Shown one piece after another: positions 33,494 to 43,081 of a stretch of 64,000 bases of DNA. The stretch covers positions 39,381 to 103,380 of the forward strand of contig CALRIU020000020.1 in the NCBI GenBank assembly GCA_943362175.1, read 5' to 3'. The position numbers and the translations under genes are program-made. The DNA is from UBA4416 sp943362175 (GTDB lineage: Bacteria; Bacteroidota; Bacteroidia; B-17B0; Aurantibacillaceae). The stretch's first letter is position 1. The number at the start of each line of letters is the position of its first letter. Below the pieces are notes generated by a model. That model was not told the DNA's origin, did no database searches, and saw only the letters and a program-made list of their open reading frames with translations.

Positions 33494-34333
33494 ATGAAAA
33501 ACCTTTTAAATTTCATCTATAGAAACAACTTCTTTTTCGTGTTTCTGGTGCTGGAATTTATTTGTGTGCTCATCCTGATTCGCAATAACGGCTACCAGGG
33601 CTCCAGCCTTCTCAACTCCTCCAATGCCATCAGCGCTAACATCTATGCCATGCAGGCCAGCACCAAAGAATACCTCCTGCTGAAAGACGAGAACGAGCGC
33701 CTGTCGGAGCAAAACACTTACCTGCTCAACCGGTTGAAACTGGGCTACGCAGCTCTTCCTTTAAAAATTTATACGCGCCACGACACGCTCTACCGCCAGG
33801 ATTATGAGTTCATGAACGGTAAGGTGATCAACAGCAGCGTGACAAAGCGCAACAATTACCTCACGCTCAACATCGGCTCCAAACTTGGAGTCACACGCGA
33901 TATGGCGGTGATCAGCAGCAATGGCATCATCGGTATCGTGAAAGACGTGTCGCCGAATTTCTCTTCGGTGATGTCGATCCTGCACAAAGATGTCCGGGTG
34001 TATTGCCAGCTGAAAAAAGACGGTGTTTACGGGCCTTTGATCTGGGATGGCAGCGATTACCGCTATTCCAACCTCATCAATATCCCAACCTACTCAAAGA
34101 TCCAGAAAGGTGATACGGTGATCACCAGCTCGCTCTCGGGAATTTTCCCGGAAGGCCTGCTCGTGGGATTTGTAGAGAGCTACGAGCGCCGCCAGAACGA
34201 ATCGTTCTATACGGTGAAGGTAAGGCTGAGTGCCGATTTCAAAAAAGTAAACCACATCTCCGTGGTCCGTTATAATAAAAAAGCGGAAAGGGATAGTCTT
34301 GAATTAAAATCGCAGGTGCAAAGTGATAAATGA
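33494..34333 (+). CDS. mreC: Rod-shape-determining protein MreC
   Basis: MreC is a bitopic inner-membrane protein that links MreB filaments to PBP2 in the periplasm. The 279-residue product has one N-terminal transmembrane helix (about 12-29), a coiled-coil region around residues 50-80 (STKEYLLLKDENERLSEQNT) and the double beta-barrel with VINSSVTKRNNYLTLNIGSKLGV-type sequence (short form quoted) and SGIFPEGLLVGFV. It overlaps mreD by 11 bases. Confidence 0.95.
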   Translation: MKNLLNFIYRNNFFFVFLVLEFICVLILIRNNGYQGSSLLNSSNAISANIYAMQASTKEYLLLKDENERLSEQNTYLLNRLKLGYAALPLKIYTRHDTLYRQDYEFMNGKVINSSVTKRNNYLTLNIGSKLGVTRDMAVISSNGIIGIVKDVSPNFSSVMSILHKDVRVYCQLKKDGVYGPLIWDGSDYRYSNLINIPTYSKIQKGDTVITSSLSGIFPEGLLVGFVESYERRQNESFYTVKVRLSADFKKVNHISVVRYNKKAERDSLELKSQVQSDK

Positions 34334-34838
34334 GGTCGTGAGAAATAGCATCCGTTTTGTGCTATTGGTGCTGTTGCAGGTGCTGATCGTGCAGAACATT
34401 CACCTGGGCGCTTATGTGATCCTCTTTCCTTATATTCTGTTTATCCTGCTCTTGCCTTTTGAAACACCGAAGCTCCTGGTGATGCTGATCGCTTTTTTCA
34501 CGGGCCTTGTCATTGACATGTTCTACGACACCGCCGGGATCCATGCGGCCGTATGTACGCTGATAGGATACAGCAGGCATTACGTTCTGAAAGTGCTGGC
34601 GCCCCGCGAAGGCTACGACGCCGGGCAATCGCCCACCATCCAATCGATGGGCGCAGTCTGGTTCATCACCTATTCGGCCACCATCATCTTCATCCATCAC
34701 CTGTTCTTCTTTTACCTCGAGATCTTCCGCTTCAGCGAATTTTTCACCACCCTGCTTCGTGTTTTCCTCAGCACCATCGGTACCTTTGTATTCGTTTATG
34801 TCATCCAGTTTTTGTTTTACAAAGCAGCCAAGAAATAG
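34323..34838 (+). CDS. mreD: Rod-shape-determining protein MreD
   Basis: The 171-residue product is a hydrophobic protein with five to six membrane segments, the size and place expected of MreD, which works with MreC in the elongasome. It starts with GTG inside the end of mreC, so translational coupling is likely. Sequence conservation in this family is weak, so the call rests on topology and gene order. Confidence 0.9.
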   Translation: MINEVVRNSIRFVLLVLLQVLIVQNIHLGAYVILFPYILFILLLPFETPKLLVMLIAFFTGLVIDMFYDTAGIHAAVCTLIGYSRHYVLKVLAPREGYDAGQSPTIQSMGAVWFITYSATIIFIHHLFFFYLEIFRFSEFFTTLLRVFLSTIGTFVFVYVIQFLFYKAAKK

Positions 34839-34840
34839 TC

Positions 34841-36718
34841 ATGAACAACAACGCGCATTTAGCGGACAGGAAATACATCATCAGTGGCTTTTTTATTTTG
34901 ATTGCCCTGATCTATATTGCCCGCTTGTTCTACATCCAGATCATTGACGAGCAGTATAAGCTCGATGCCCGGAACAACGCGCTCAAGAACAGGACGGAAT
35001 ACCCTACCCGCGGCTACATCTTCGACCGCAACGGAAAGTTGCTGGTGTCCAACGAGCTTTCCTACGATTTACTCGTGACCCCGAAACAGGTGAAAGACTG
35101 CGATACGATGGCCCTCTGCGCCATCCTGGAGATTACCAGGGACAATTTCCTGAAGCGCATCCGGAAGGCCTGCCTGGCCCCCAATTCGCCGCGCAAGGAA
35201 AGCATTTTCGAGAAACAGCTTTCCATTAAGGTATATGCGGCCTTGCAGGAAAAGCTTTACCGCTTCAAAGGCTTCGACTTACAGGCTCGAACCATTAGGA
35301 AGTATCCACGCCCCATTGCCGCGCACCTGCTCGGGTACATGGGTGAGGTGAGCAAAGAAAAGGCGGCGAAGGATCCTTACTACCGCGAGGGCGATTATAT
35401 CGGGCAAAGCGGCATCGAACGTTCTTACGAAGAAGCGCTGAGGGGCCGCAAAGGCACACAGATCGTGATGGTGGATGTGCATAACAAAACCAAAGGGCGT
35501 TACATGGACGGCCTGTACGATACACTCGCCGTTCCCGGAAAGCCGCTGTACAGCAGCATCGACATGGACCTGCAGGAATACGGCGAAAAATTGATGAAAG
35601 GAAAAAAAGGCGCCATCGTTGCCATCGAGCCCGCCACCGGCGAGATCCTTTGCCTGATCTCCAACCCGGGCTACGATCCGAATTTATTGGTGGGTGGCAA
35701 AGACCGCTCCAGGAATTTCACGAAATTATTTTACGATTCCTTAAATCAGCCGCTCCTCAACCGCGCCCTGCAAGGTTTGTACCCTCCGGGCTCTACGTTC
35801 AAACTGATCGATGCGCTCATTGCCCAGAACGATGGGCTCATCACACGCTCCACGGTATATCCCTGCCATGGCGGCTATCCGCCGATGGGCGGGCGGCCAA
35901 AATGCCACGCGCACCCTTCCACCGATCTTCCGGGCTCCATTGCTACCTCCTGTAACTCCTACTATAGCTATGTGTTCAGGGAGATCACCGACCAGAAGAA
36001 ATACCCTAAGTTCGAAGACGGCTATACACACTGGAAAGAAAGCGTGAATTCCTTCGGCCCCGGAACCAAGCTGGGCACAGACCTTCCTTATGATAAGCCG
36101 GGCAATGTGCCTTCTATTAAATATTATGATAAAGTATTCGGGAAGAACCACTGGCGGAGCAATACCGTTGTGTCCTTAGGAATCGGGCAGGCCGAGCTGC
36201 TGCTGGTGCCTTTGCAGATGGCCAATGTGGTAACGATTGTTGCCAACCGTGGCTTCTACTATGTACCACATTGTGTGAAAGGCGTGGGCATTGAAAAAAC
36301 ACTCGACCCGCGCTTCAAGGAAAAGCACTATCCCGTGGTACAGGACCAGACGGCTTACCTGAATGTGATCGACGGCATGCAAAAATGTTTCGATGCGGGT
36401 ACGGCCACCGCTTCCAAAATTCCCGGCATCGTGGCCTGCGGAAAAACAGGAACAGCCGAGAACCCGCATGGAAAAGACCACGCCGTATTCCTCGCATTCG
36501 CCCCGCGCGAAAATCCGAAAATTGCGATGGTGTGCTTTATCGAGAATGCCGGCTTCGGTGGCACCTGGTCGGCGCCGATCGTGAGCTTAATGATTGAGAA
36601 ATACCTGACGGGCAAAGTGACGCGCCCTGAAATGGAAAAGCGCATGATGGAAGCCGACCTCATCAATAACCTGAACCTGCTTGGAAAAGCAGCTGCTCCT
36701 AAAAAGAAAAAAACGTGA
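34841..36718 (+). CDS. mrdA: Penicillin-binding protein 2, elongasome transpeptidase
   Basis: PBP2 crosslinks side-wall peptidoglycan together with RodA. With the ATG at 34841, two bases after mreD, the product has 625 residues. A longer open frame starts inside mreD but its first 96 residues are not PBP-like. One transmembrane helix (about 14-33) is followed by the PBP dimerisation domain with YPTRGYIFDRNGKLL, then the transpeptidase with the nucleophile in STFK (318-321), SCN (370-372) and KTG (535-537). All key residues are present. Overlaps rodA by four bases. Confidence 0.96.
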   Translation: MNNNAHLADRKYIISGFFILIALIYIARLFYIQIIDEQYKLDARNNALKNRTEYPTRGYIFDRNGKLLVSNELSYDLLVTPKQVKDCDTMALCAILEITRDNFLKRIRKACLAPNSPRKESIFEKQLSIKVYAALQEKLYRFKGFDLQARTIRKYPRPIAAHLLGYMGEVSKEKAAKDPYYREGDYIGQSGIERSYEEALRGRKGTQIVMVDVHNKTKGRYMDGLYDTLAVPGKPLYSSIDMDLQEYGEKLMKGKKGAIVAIEPATGEILCLISNPGYDPNLLVGGKDRSRNFTKLFYDSLNQPLLNRALQGLYPPGSTFKLIDALIAQNDGLITRSTVYPCHGGYPPMGGRPKCHAHPSTDLPGSIATSCNSYYSYVFREITDQKKYPKFEDGYTHWKESVNSFGPGTKLGTDLPYDKPGNVPSIKYYDKVFGKNHWRSNTVVSLGIGQAELLLVPLQMANVVTIVANRGFYYVPHCVKGVGIEKTLDPRFKEKHYPVVQDQTAYLNVIDGMQKCFDAGTATASKIPGIVACGKTGTAENPHGKDHAVFLAFAPRENPKIAMVCFIENAGFGGTWSAPIVSLMIEKYLTGKVTRPEMEKRMMEADLINNLNLLGKAAAPKKKKT

Positions 36719-38022
36719 GGAAAGACGAACATAGCCTGTTTTACGGGATCGATAAGATCACCATCCTCATCTACCTGCTGCTGGTATTTATGGGCTGGCT
36801 GAATATTTATGCTGCTGTTTATAACGAAGAGCACCAGAGTATTTTTGATACGACACAGAAGTACGGGAAGCAGCTCATCTGGATTGCAAGTGCCATTTTC
36901 ATCGCGGTGATGATCCTCATCATCGACGCCGGCTTCTATACCGTGTTTGCCTATTTCTTTTATGGGATCCTTTTGCTGGCCTGTATTGCCGTGCCCTACC
37001 TGGGAAGGGAAGTGAAAGGAAGCCGCTCCTGGTTCCGCTTCGGCGATTTCGGGATCCAGCCCGCCGAGTTCATGAAATTTGCCACGAACCTGGCGCTTGC
37101 CAAATTCCTGAGCAACGTCAACATCGAAGTGGAAAACTCATCGCGGCGCAACCGCCTCAGCGACCTCATCCGCAACTATAAGAATACACTGGTGGCTGTA
37201 GCCATCCTGGGCGCACCACTCGTGATCATCAAGCTCCTGCAGGATGAAACCGGCCTGGCCATTGTGTTTATTGCCTTTGTGGTGGTGTTATACCGCGAGG
37301 GCCTCTCCATAAACTTTCTCATCTTCGGCCTGCTCTCGGTGATCCTGTTCGTCCTTGCCCTGGTATTCGTGACCTGGAAGCTGATTATTTTCCTCGCCAT
37401 TATCGCCGCCATTTCCTACCTCTTCATGCGAAAAACATGGCAGAAGCTTCTGGTGGTCGTCATCGTCTTTGTCGCCGCCAGTGGTGTCGTCGTCGGAACA
37501 CGTTATGTATACGAACACCTGGAGGCTCACCAGAAAACCAGGATCGACGTGCTCCTCGGACGCGGCACTGTGGATCTGAAAAAAGAAGGTTATAACGTGA
37601 ACCAGGCAAAAATTGCCATTGGCTCCGGTGGTTTTGCGGGCAAAGGCTATTTGCAGGGCACACAAACGAAATACGATTTCGTGCCGGAGCAGGATACCGA
37701 TTTTATTTTCTGTACCGTTGGTGAGGAATGGGGCTTCCTCGGAACCAGCACCGTTATTATCCTCGAGCTGTTCCTCATCATCCGCGTCATCTTTATGGCG
37801 GAACGGCAACGCTCGGCTTTCAGCCGGATTTATGGCTATGGCGTTGCCTCTGTCCTGTTTTTTCACGTGGCCATCAACATCGGGATGACAATTGGCCTGA
37901 TGCCTGTGATCGGGATTCCTCTGCCGTTTTTCAGCTACGGGGGATCCTCCCTCTGGTCCTTCACTATTTTATTGTTTATTTTTGTGAAGCTGGATGCCCG
38001 CCGCATGGTGATCCTGAGGTAA
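36715..38022 (+). CDS. rodA: Peptidoglycan glycosyltransferase RodA (SEDS)
   Basis: RodA polymerises lipid II into glycan strands with PBP2. The 435-residue product has about ten membrane segments, the family GSRSWFRFGDFGIQPAEFMK and, near the end, the FVPEQDTDFIFCTVGEEWG loop with the essential Asp, plus PVIGIPLPFFSYGGSS. The GTG start lies in the stop of mrdA (GTGA). An added stretch of hydrophobic sequence around residues 195-260, longer than in the Escherichia protein, is common in Bacteroidota. Confidence 0.96.
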   Translation: MRKDEHSLFYGIDKITILIYLLLVFMGWLNIYAAVYNEEHQSIFDTTQKYGKQLIWIASAIFIAVMILIIDAGFYTVFAYFFYGILLLACIAVPYLGREVKGSRSWFRFGDFGIQPAEFMKFATNLALAKFLSNVNIEVENSSRRNRLSDLIRNYKNTLVAVAILGAPLVIIKLLQDETGLAIVFIAFVVVLYREGLSINFLIFGLLSVILFVLALVFVTWKLIIFLAIIAAISYLFMRKTWQKLLVVVIVFVAASGVVVGTRYVYEHLEAHQKTRIDVLLGRGTVDLKKEGYNVNQAKIAIGSGGFAGKGYLQGTQTKYDFVPEQDTDFIFCTVGEEWGFLGTSTVIILELFLIIRVIFMAERQRSAFSRIYGYGVASVLFFHVAINIGMTIGLMPVIGIPLPFFSYGGSSLWSFTILLFIFVKLDARRMVILR

Positions 38023-38069
38023 AGCGCCACACAACCCCTGTATATCGATATTTTTCATACTTTTAGTCT

Positions 38070-38420
38070 ATGCAATCCTTACGTGATAAAATAGAAGAGA
38101 TCTTACAAAAAGAGCAATATACTTTCGCTCAGCTGGCAGAATACCTCAACCTTTCGGAAACGGAGCTGGCAGACGGGCTGGAGCATAAAACACTGGAGCT
38201 TCGCTACCTCGAGGAGATCTCCAAAAACCTCAAAGTGCCTTTGTACAGCTTTTTCAGAAGCACCACGGGCCTGCATTATATCCAGGAAAAACCGTTCTAT
38301 ACCAACCGCCTGTGGGACGATGACGAGTCGAAAAGCCCACAAAAGCTCCAGGAGGAGATCAACCTTCTTAAACAGGCTATTGCGTATAAAGAAGCAGAAC
38401 TCGCAAAGAATAAGGCGTAG
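38070..38420 (+). CDS. Small helix-turn-helix-like protein with C-terminal coiled coil
   Basis: The 116-residue product has a Cro/XRE-like HTH in the first 70 residues (TFAQLAEYLNLSETELADGL, then LRYLEEISKNLKVPLYSFF), and a C-terminal helix from about residue 90 (LQEEINLLKQAIAYKEAEL) that looks like a dimerising coiled coil. It could be a DNA-binding regulator. It lies 47 bases after rodA and could be the last gene of that operon. Target unknown. Confidence 0.75.
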   Translation: MQSLRDKIEEILQKEQYTFAQLAEYLNLSETELADGLEHKTLELRYLEEISKNLKVPLYSFFRSTTGLHYIQEKPFYTNRLWDDDESKSPQKLQEEINLLKQAIAYKEAELAKNKA

Positions 38421-38448
38421 TTTTACGCACTAAGCATTCCGGAGTTTC

Positions 38449-38515
38449 GCCTTAAGTTCTTCCAAAGTTTGCCTTAAGCTCTTCCAAAGTTTAAAACTTT
38501 GGAAGAGCTTAAGGC
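38449..38515. repeat. Triplicated 22-mer: two direct copies and one inverted
   Basis: GCCTTAAGYTCTTCCAAAGT plus TT occurs at 38449-38470 and 38471-38492 (one difference), and exactly inverted at 38494-38515. The last two form a 22-bp hairpin with one central base. It lies between the HTH gene and the CNNM gene and may terminate transcription, but no T-run follows. Confidence 0.8.
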
Positions 38516-38577
38516 CTCAAAATCAAAAGGAAATCGCGGTATTATAATACTACTACGATGGTTTGCAATTCTTTACC

Positions 38578-38585
38578 TATATTTG
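38578..38585 (+). promoter_or_regulatory. -7 element upstream of the CNNM/CBS gene
   Basis: TATATTTG matches TAnnTTTG, 17 bases before the ATG at 38603. A TTG at 38563-38565 is too close (12 bases) for the usual spacing. Confidence 0.45.
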
Positions 38586-38602
38586 TATAAGTATAATACT
38601 TT

Positions 38603-39901
38603 ATGTTAACAGACCTTTTTCTTACATTTTTGCTGGTACTCCTGAATGGTTTTTTTGTTGCAGCAGAGTTTGCCCTGGTAAAAGTAAGGTCCTCACAGGT
38701 TGACCTCAGAGCGCAGAAAGGAAGCAACCGCGCCAAAATCGCCCAGAAAATATTACAACGACTCGATACCTACCTCTCAGCCTCGCAGCTTGGCATTACC
38801 TTAGCCAGCTTGGGCCTGGGTGCCTTTGGCGAGCATGTGATGAGCGAGATCGTAGCCGACATTTTCGCAAAGCTCCATGTAACGGTGAATCCTCACCTGG
38901 TGACTGTTCCCGTAGCATTCGGCCTCATTACCTTTTTGCATATTACCCTGGGAGAGCAGGTTCCTAAAATGTTCGGGATCAAATACTCGATGGAGACCAT
39001 CCTGTTTATTTCCTGGCCGCTGCGCATCTTCTATTTCGTCTTCGGGCCATTCATCTGGTTATTAAACAAATCTTCCAATTTTTTCCTGCGCCTGATGGGC
39101 ATCAAAGCCGTGGGCGAGGAAGAGGTACACACGGAAGAAGAGCTGAGGCTTATCCTGACGGAAAGCGAGGAAGGCGGCGCCATCAAGCCGAGCGAAAATG
39201 AGCTGATCCAGAATGTCTTTGATTTCGACGACCGCATCGTGAAACAGATTATGGTTCCTCAAAACCGCGTGACGGCCATTGATGTGGAAGGCCTCGACAA
39301 AGACGGCATCATCCAGAAAATTACAGACGAGGGCTTTTCGCGCTACCCGATATTTTTAGGTGATATTGATAACATCATCGGCGTGGTATACGCCAAAGAT
39401 CTTTTCAAGGAAATGTTCAGCGGCAAGTTCCGCTCCATTAAAGACATCATGCGCCCGGCACACTTCGTACCGGAGAGCATGAAAATCAACGACCTGCTGC
39501 GCGACTTCCAGAAGCTGCACATGCAGATAGCTATTGTTACCAATGAATTCGGCGCTACGGCCGGCATCGTCACGATGGAAGACATCATCGAAGAGCTGGT
39601 TGGCGAGATCCAGGATGAGCACGATGAGGAGAAACCAACCGTCGAGAAAAAAAGCGAAACGGAGTACATCGTCAATGCACACAGCAGCATCGGTGATGTG
39701 AACGAGTCACTGCCGATGTCGCTGCCCGAAAGCTCCCGCTACGGAACCATTTCGGGCTTGATCAATTTCCTGTGGGGACGCATCCCTGGCGTCAACGAAA
39801 AAAAACAATACGGTGGTTACGAGATCACCATCCTTCAACGCAAAAAACAAACGGTAGAATCTGTGAAGCTAAGAGTCCTTGAAACCGACAAAGTAGAATA
39901 A
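38603..39901 (+). CDS. CNNM/CBS/CorC-domain membrane protein (hemolysin-type, ion transport)
   Basis: The 432-residue product has an N-terminal CNNM (DUF21) domain of four hydrophobic segments (about 1-195), a pair of CBS domains (about 200-330, with MVPQNRVTAID) and a C-terminal CorC_HlyC domain (about 345-430). Members bind nucleotide in the CBS pair and transport or sense Mg2+ or related ions; the old name hemolysin is misleading. In Bacteroidota related proteins include the gliding protein GldE, but nothing else here supports that role. Confidence 0.92.
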   Translation: MLTDLFLTFLLVLLNGFFVAAEFALVKVRSSQVDLRAQKGSNRAKIAQKILQRLDTYLSASQLGITLASLGLGAFGEHVMSEIVADIFAKLHVTVNPHLVTVPVAFGLITFLHITLGEQVPKMFGIKYSMETILFISWPLRIFYFVFGPFIWLLNKSSNFFLRLMGIKAVGEEEVHTEEELRLILTESEEGGAIKPSENELIQNVFDFDDRIVKQIMVPQNRVTAIDVEGLDKDGIIQKITDEGFSRYPIFLGDIDNIIGVVYAKDLFKEMFSGKFRSIKDIMRPAHFVPESMKINDLLRDFQKLHMQIAIVTNEFGATAGIVTMEDIIEELVGEIQDEHDEEKPTVEKKSETEYIVNAHSSIGDVNESLPMSLPESSRYGTISGLINFLWGRIPGVNEKKQYGGYEITILQRKKQTVESVKLRVLETDKVE

Positions 39902-39915
39902 ATCACTGATCATAT

Positions 39916-40929
39916 ATGGTCGTCTTACCTGTTTCAAAAAAACTATACCCTTACCCGACGGGCTGGTACGTATTGGCAAAAAGCAGCGACATCAAAAGCG
40001 GGAGCCTGCAGACGAAGCAATTCATCGGCAAAGACATTATCTTATTCAGAACGCAAAGCGGCGTGCTTTCCGTGGTGGATGCGTATTGCCCGCACATGGG
40101 CGCACACTTCGGACATGGCGGCGATGTGGTAGGCGAAACCATCCGCTGCCCTTTTCATTACTTCTGCTTCGACACCAAAGGCAACTGCACGGAAACCGGC
40201 TATAATACCAAGCCTCCTGCAAAAGCGGTTCTCAAAACCTATACTTTCCGCGAGGTAAACGGCTTTGTGATTGTGTGGCACAGCATCGGCAGCGAAGAGC
40301 CGGACTGGCATGTACCCGAAACCGACAATGACGACTGGAGCGAGGTGATGACCACCGATTTCATCCTCAACAGCCATCCGCAGGAGACCACCGAGAACAG
40401 CGTGGACGTAGGTCACTTCTCTGTCGTTCATAAATACTCCAACGTACACGACCTGAAAGAGCTGACCGCCAACGGCCCTTACCTCAATGCCTCGTATGGC
40501 TTCAACCGCAAGGGCGGCATCCTCAGCAATGCCGGCCTGAAAGCGGAGATCGATATTCATGTGCATGGCCTGGGTTATTCTTTTGTAGAAGTAAACGTGC
40601 CGACCTACCAGCTGCGCACCCGCCAGTATGTATTCCCGACGCCGATCGCCGACGGAAAAATAAATTTAAAGATCGGCATGTCGGTAAAGAAAATCGACAA
40701 GCCTTCGCGGCTCAATCCTTTTCTATCGGTGGTTCCAAAGACCCTGGTGAACAAGCTGGTGCTGAAGCAGGCTTTCAAAGGCTATGCACACGATGTGAGC
40801 CAGGACTTCGATGTATGGCAGCACAAAACATTTATAGAAAATCCCGCACTTGCCAAAGGCGACGGACCGATAGGCAAATACAGGCAATGGGCCAGGCAAT
40901 TTTACATTGGAGCCAATGAAAGCGCCTAA
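39916..40929 (+). CDS. Rieske non-heme iron oxygenase
   Basis: The 337-residue product has a Rieske [2Fe-2S] domain with CPH (58-60) and CPFH (78-81), and a catalytic domain with DVGHFSVVH (His167 and His172, Asp164), the usual non-heme iron triad region. It is like the KshA/aromatic-ring hydroxylase group, which adds oxygen to sterols, aromatics or other hydrophobic compounds with electrons from a separate reductase. Neither reductase nor pathway genes are adjacent. The 3' end overlaps the next gene by 14 bases. Confidence 0.9.
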   Translation: MVVLPVSKKLYPYPTGWYVLAKSSDIKSGSLQTKQFIGKDIILFRTQSGVLSVVDAYCPHMGAHFGHGGDVVGETIRCPFHYFCFDTKGNCTETGYNTKPPAKAVLKTYTFREVNGFVIVWHSIGSEEPDWHVPETDNDDWSEVMTTDFILNSHPQETTENSVDVGHFSVVHKYSNVHDLKELTANGPYLNASYGFNRKGGILSNAGLKAEIDIHVHGLGYSFVEVNVPTYQLRTRQYVFPTPIADGKINLKIGMSVKKIDKPSRLNPFLSVVPKTLVNKLVLKQAFKGYAHDVSQDFDVWQHKTFIENPALAKGDGPIGKYRQWARQFYIGANESA

Positions 40930-41689
40930 GCTCATCTTCTGTATTCTCTGCGCTTTATGCATGGAAACACAGGCACAGGATGAAGTGCAAAAAGGCATTG
41001 CGCTTTTCTACCGGCGTGCAGAAGGCTCCGTAGGCCTTAGCCCTAAAGCGGAGATCATCGAAGAAGCCATCACCATCCTCGAAAAGGAGCTTGGTGCCCA
41101 GCACCAGACGGAGCTCGCCGGCCAGTATTATCTGCAAAGCCTGAATTTCAAGGCGCGCTTCGTATGCACCAAAAAATCCGATAAGGAAAATGTCTTGAAT
41201 ACGGCCATTAAGATCGGAAAAATCCTGAAGGATAAATACCCGAAGAACGGGCCGATTTGCTTCGAATACATTGTGAGCGTAGGCTTACTGGGAGAGATTT
41301 CAGGCGTGATCAAAAGTGTGAACGACGGCGTGGTGAATAAGATGCGCACCAACTCGGAAAAGCTCATCGCCATCGACTCCATGTACAATAGCGGCGCCGG
41401 CTGGAAAGTGCTGGGCGTGCTGAATTACCGCGTGCCCAACCTGGGCATCATCATGAACTGGCCAAGCGTGAAGAATGCCAAAAAAATCTTGGAGAAAGCC
41501 CTGCTCCATTTCCCCAACGATATGGCCAATAATTTTTTCTATGCCGAAGCCTTGCGCGAAAACGGTGAAGACACTCTTGCCAGGCTCTATTACGAACAGA
41601 TTCTGAAACTGGAGATGCGAAAAGATTATGTATTGGAAGATCTCGATTTCAAGACGAAAGCCATTCTTATTCTTCAGAAAATGAACTAA
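40916..41689 (+). CDS. Secreted TPR-like protein, hypothetical
   Basis: Starting at the ATG at 40916 the product has 257 residues, with a signal peptide ending near TQAQ. The rest is helical, with repeat-like helix pairs (for example KAEIIEEAITILEKELGAQH and AKKILEKALLHFPNDMANN) resembling tetratricopeptide repeats, which bind other proteins. It overlaps the Rieske gene by 14 bases, so both should be translated from one mRNA. No specific function is recognised. Confidence 0.72.
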   Translation: MKAPKLIFCILCALCMETQAQDEVQKGIALFYRRAEGSVGLSPKAEIIEEAITILEKELGAQHQTELAGQYYLQSLNFKARFVCTKKSDKENVLNTAIKIGKILKDKYPKNGPICFEYIVSVGLLGEISGVIKSVNDGVVNKMRTNSEKLIAIDSMYNSGAGWKVLGVLNYRVPNLGIIMNWPSVKNAKKILEKALLHFPNDMANNFFYAEALRENGEDTLARLYYEQILKLEMRKDYVLEDLDFKTKAILILQKMN

Positions 41690-41771
41690 AATCAGCAATC
41701 AGGCGAAACGGTATTACGACCGCCACTTCAGCGTGACTTAAACATCTGGCCTCTTCGCTTTATCAAGCTTC

Positions 41772-43046
41772 CTAATTATCCAGGTACACCCTGCCCTGCC
41801 GCCACATGTCAACTGCCTGGTACCAGGGCATCTTAAACGTTTCGTTTCTTTCGAGGTTATAATCGTTATCGGTAAAAGGATTCAATACTTTCATAAAAGA
41901 AAATACAGTAGAGCTCGGATTGCCCGGTTCACCGTAGATCCAGATCTCACCGTTCTTACGTTTGTTCACCCGGTTGGGCGCACCAAAGACAATATACACC
42001 ATACCGCGATCGGTTTTCCAGCCTTCCTGGTAACTGGTAAATAATTTGTTGGCATCCTGCACACGGCCGTAATACTTCCGGATGAGCTCGGTACCCCGCT
42101 CGCGGCTTCCTCCCAGATCGATCCAGAATTTATCGATGGCTTCCTTTTGATGGGAGGCACTCATGCAATTTTCGTATTCCCGTTTTGCCATGATGTAACG
42201 CGTGGCCTGGATCATCTGCTCCGAGTTTTTAATGCCCGGATAAGAAGGCTCATACACAAAAAAAGTAACGCCTTCCTTCGTTTGCTCATTCGTCTTCAAA
42301 TGGTAAAAGCCTTTTTGCGGCAAGGTCAGCTTAAGACTCTCGCCGTTTCCATACACACTGAAAGAAGAATCTGCCTTGTACGTTTTACGCGCCACCGGCT
42401 CCTGCGAAAAAGGAGGCGGCGCCAGCCGGAAATCTTCCAGAAAATAATCCACGTTGAATAATTTCTCGCTGTTCCTCTCCGACAGGATCACGACCTCTTC
42501 GCCGGCTTTGTAGTAAGGCGTAAAATGTACCTCTCCCTGGGTGGTTGTCACCAGGAAATTCTGACGCGTATCCTTGCTTGTTTTATCACTGTACACACTA
42601 TTGGTATAACGGGTGCGCTTATTCACATCTTCTATGCGGATATCCACATGGTATTTCTGGCCTGCACGCAATTTGAAATACAGGCTGCCTTTCAGGGGCT
42701 TCACCACAACGTTCAGCTGCCGGTCGCGGATCAGCATGGCAGCAGTGTCGAGCACTCGGCTGAGGTTTTCTTCAGGGCTCGTCATCACCAGCAATTTCAC
42801 GTTGCTGAAAAAATATGTGCTGGTATCTGTACGCTTATATACAAGCGGCTCATTGGAAAAAGAATAGAACAAGCGGCTCACACTGTCGTTGATGTGGTAG
42901 ACATAGAACTCGGCATCCAGCTCGTTGTTGTCTTTTTTATAAAGCCGGTCGGTACTCGATTGATTAACTTTCTGAGTATTGCAGGCTATTAAAAAACAGA
43001 AGCCGGTGAAAAAGAGGATCAGGTATGATACGGAATGCCGGTACAT
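41772..43046 (-). CDS. GWxTD domain lipoprotein
   Basis: The product (about 424 residues from the ATG at 43046) has a signal peptide with a lipobox (FCFLIAC), a beta-rich N-terminal two thirds and the GWxTD domain at the C-terminus: EGWKTDRGMVYIVFGAPNRV, then EIWIYGEPGN. The domain is found in Bacteroidota and Acidobacteria envelope proteins; its function is not established. A TTG five codons upstream is an alternative start but would lengthen the signal peptide. Convergent with the TPR-like gene. Confidence 0.88.
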   Translation of the reverse strand: MYRHSVSYLILFFTGFCFLIACNTQKVNQSSTDRLYKKDNNELDAEFYVYHINDSVSRLFYSFSNEPLVYKRTDTSTYFFSNVKLLVMTSPEENLSRVLDTAAMLIRDRQLNVVVKPLKGSLYFKLRAGQKYHVDIRIEDVNKRTRYTNSVYSDKTSKDTRQNFLVTTTQGEVHFTPYYKAGEEVVILSERNSEKLFNVDYFLEDFRLAPPPFSQEPVARKTYKADSSFSVYGNGESLKLTLPQKGFYHLKTNEQTKEGVTFFVYEPSYPGIKNSEQMIQATRYIMAKREYENCMSASHQKEAIDKFWIDLGGSRERGTELIRKYYGRVQDANKLFTSYQEGWKTDRGMVYIVFGAPNRVNKRKNGEIWIYGEPGNPSSTVFSFMKVLNPFTDNDYNLERNETFKMPWYQAVDMWRQGRVYLDN

Positions 43047-43081
43047 ATCCTGAAAATACAAAAAATTAACGGGTAAAAAAA

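Noticed and set aside
34553..34840. A 96-residue N-terminal extension of the PBP2 frame
   Set aside because: It overlaps mreD, is not PBP-like and the ATG at 34841 gives the normal start directly before the membrane helix.
38603..39901. CNNM/CBS protein as the gliding protein GldE or a true hemolysin
   Set aside because: Domain content fits a general CNNM ion transporter; no gld neighbour is present and the hemolysin name is historical.
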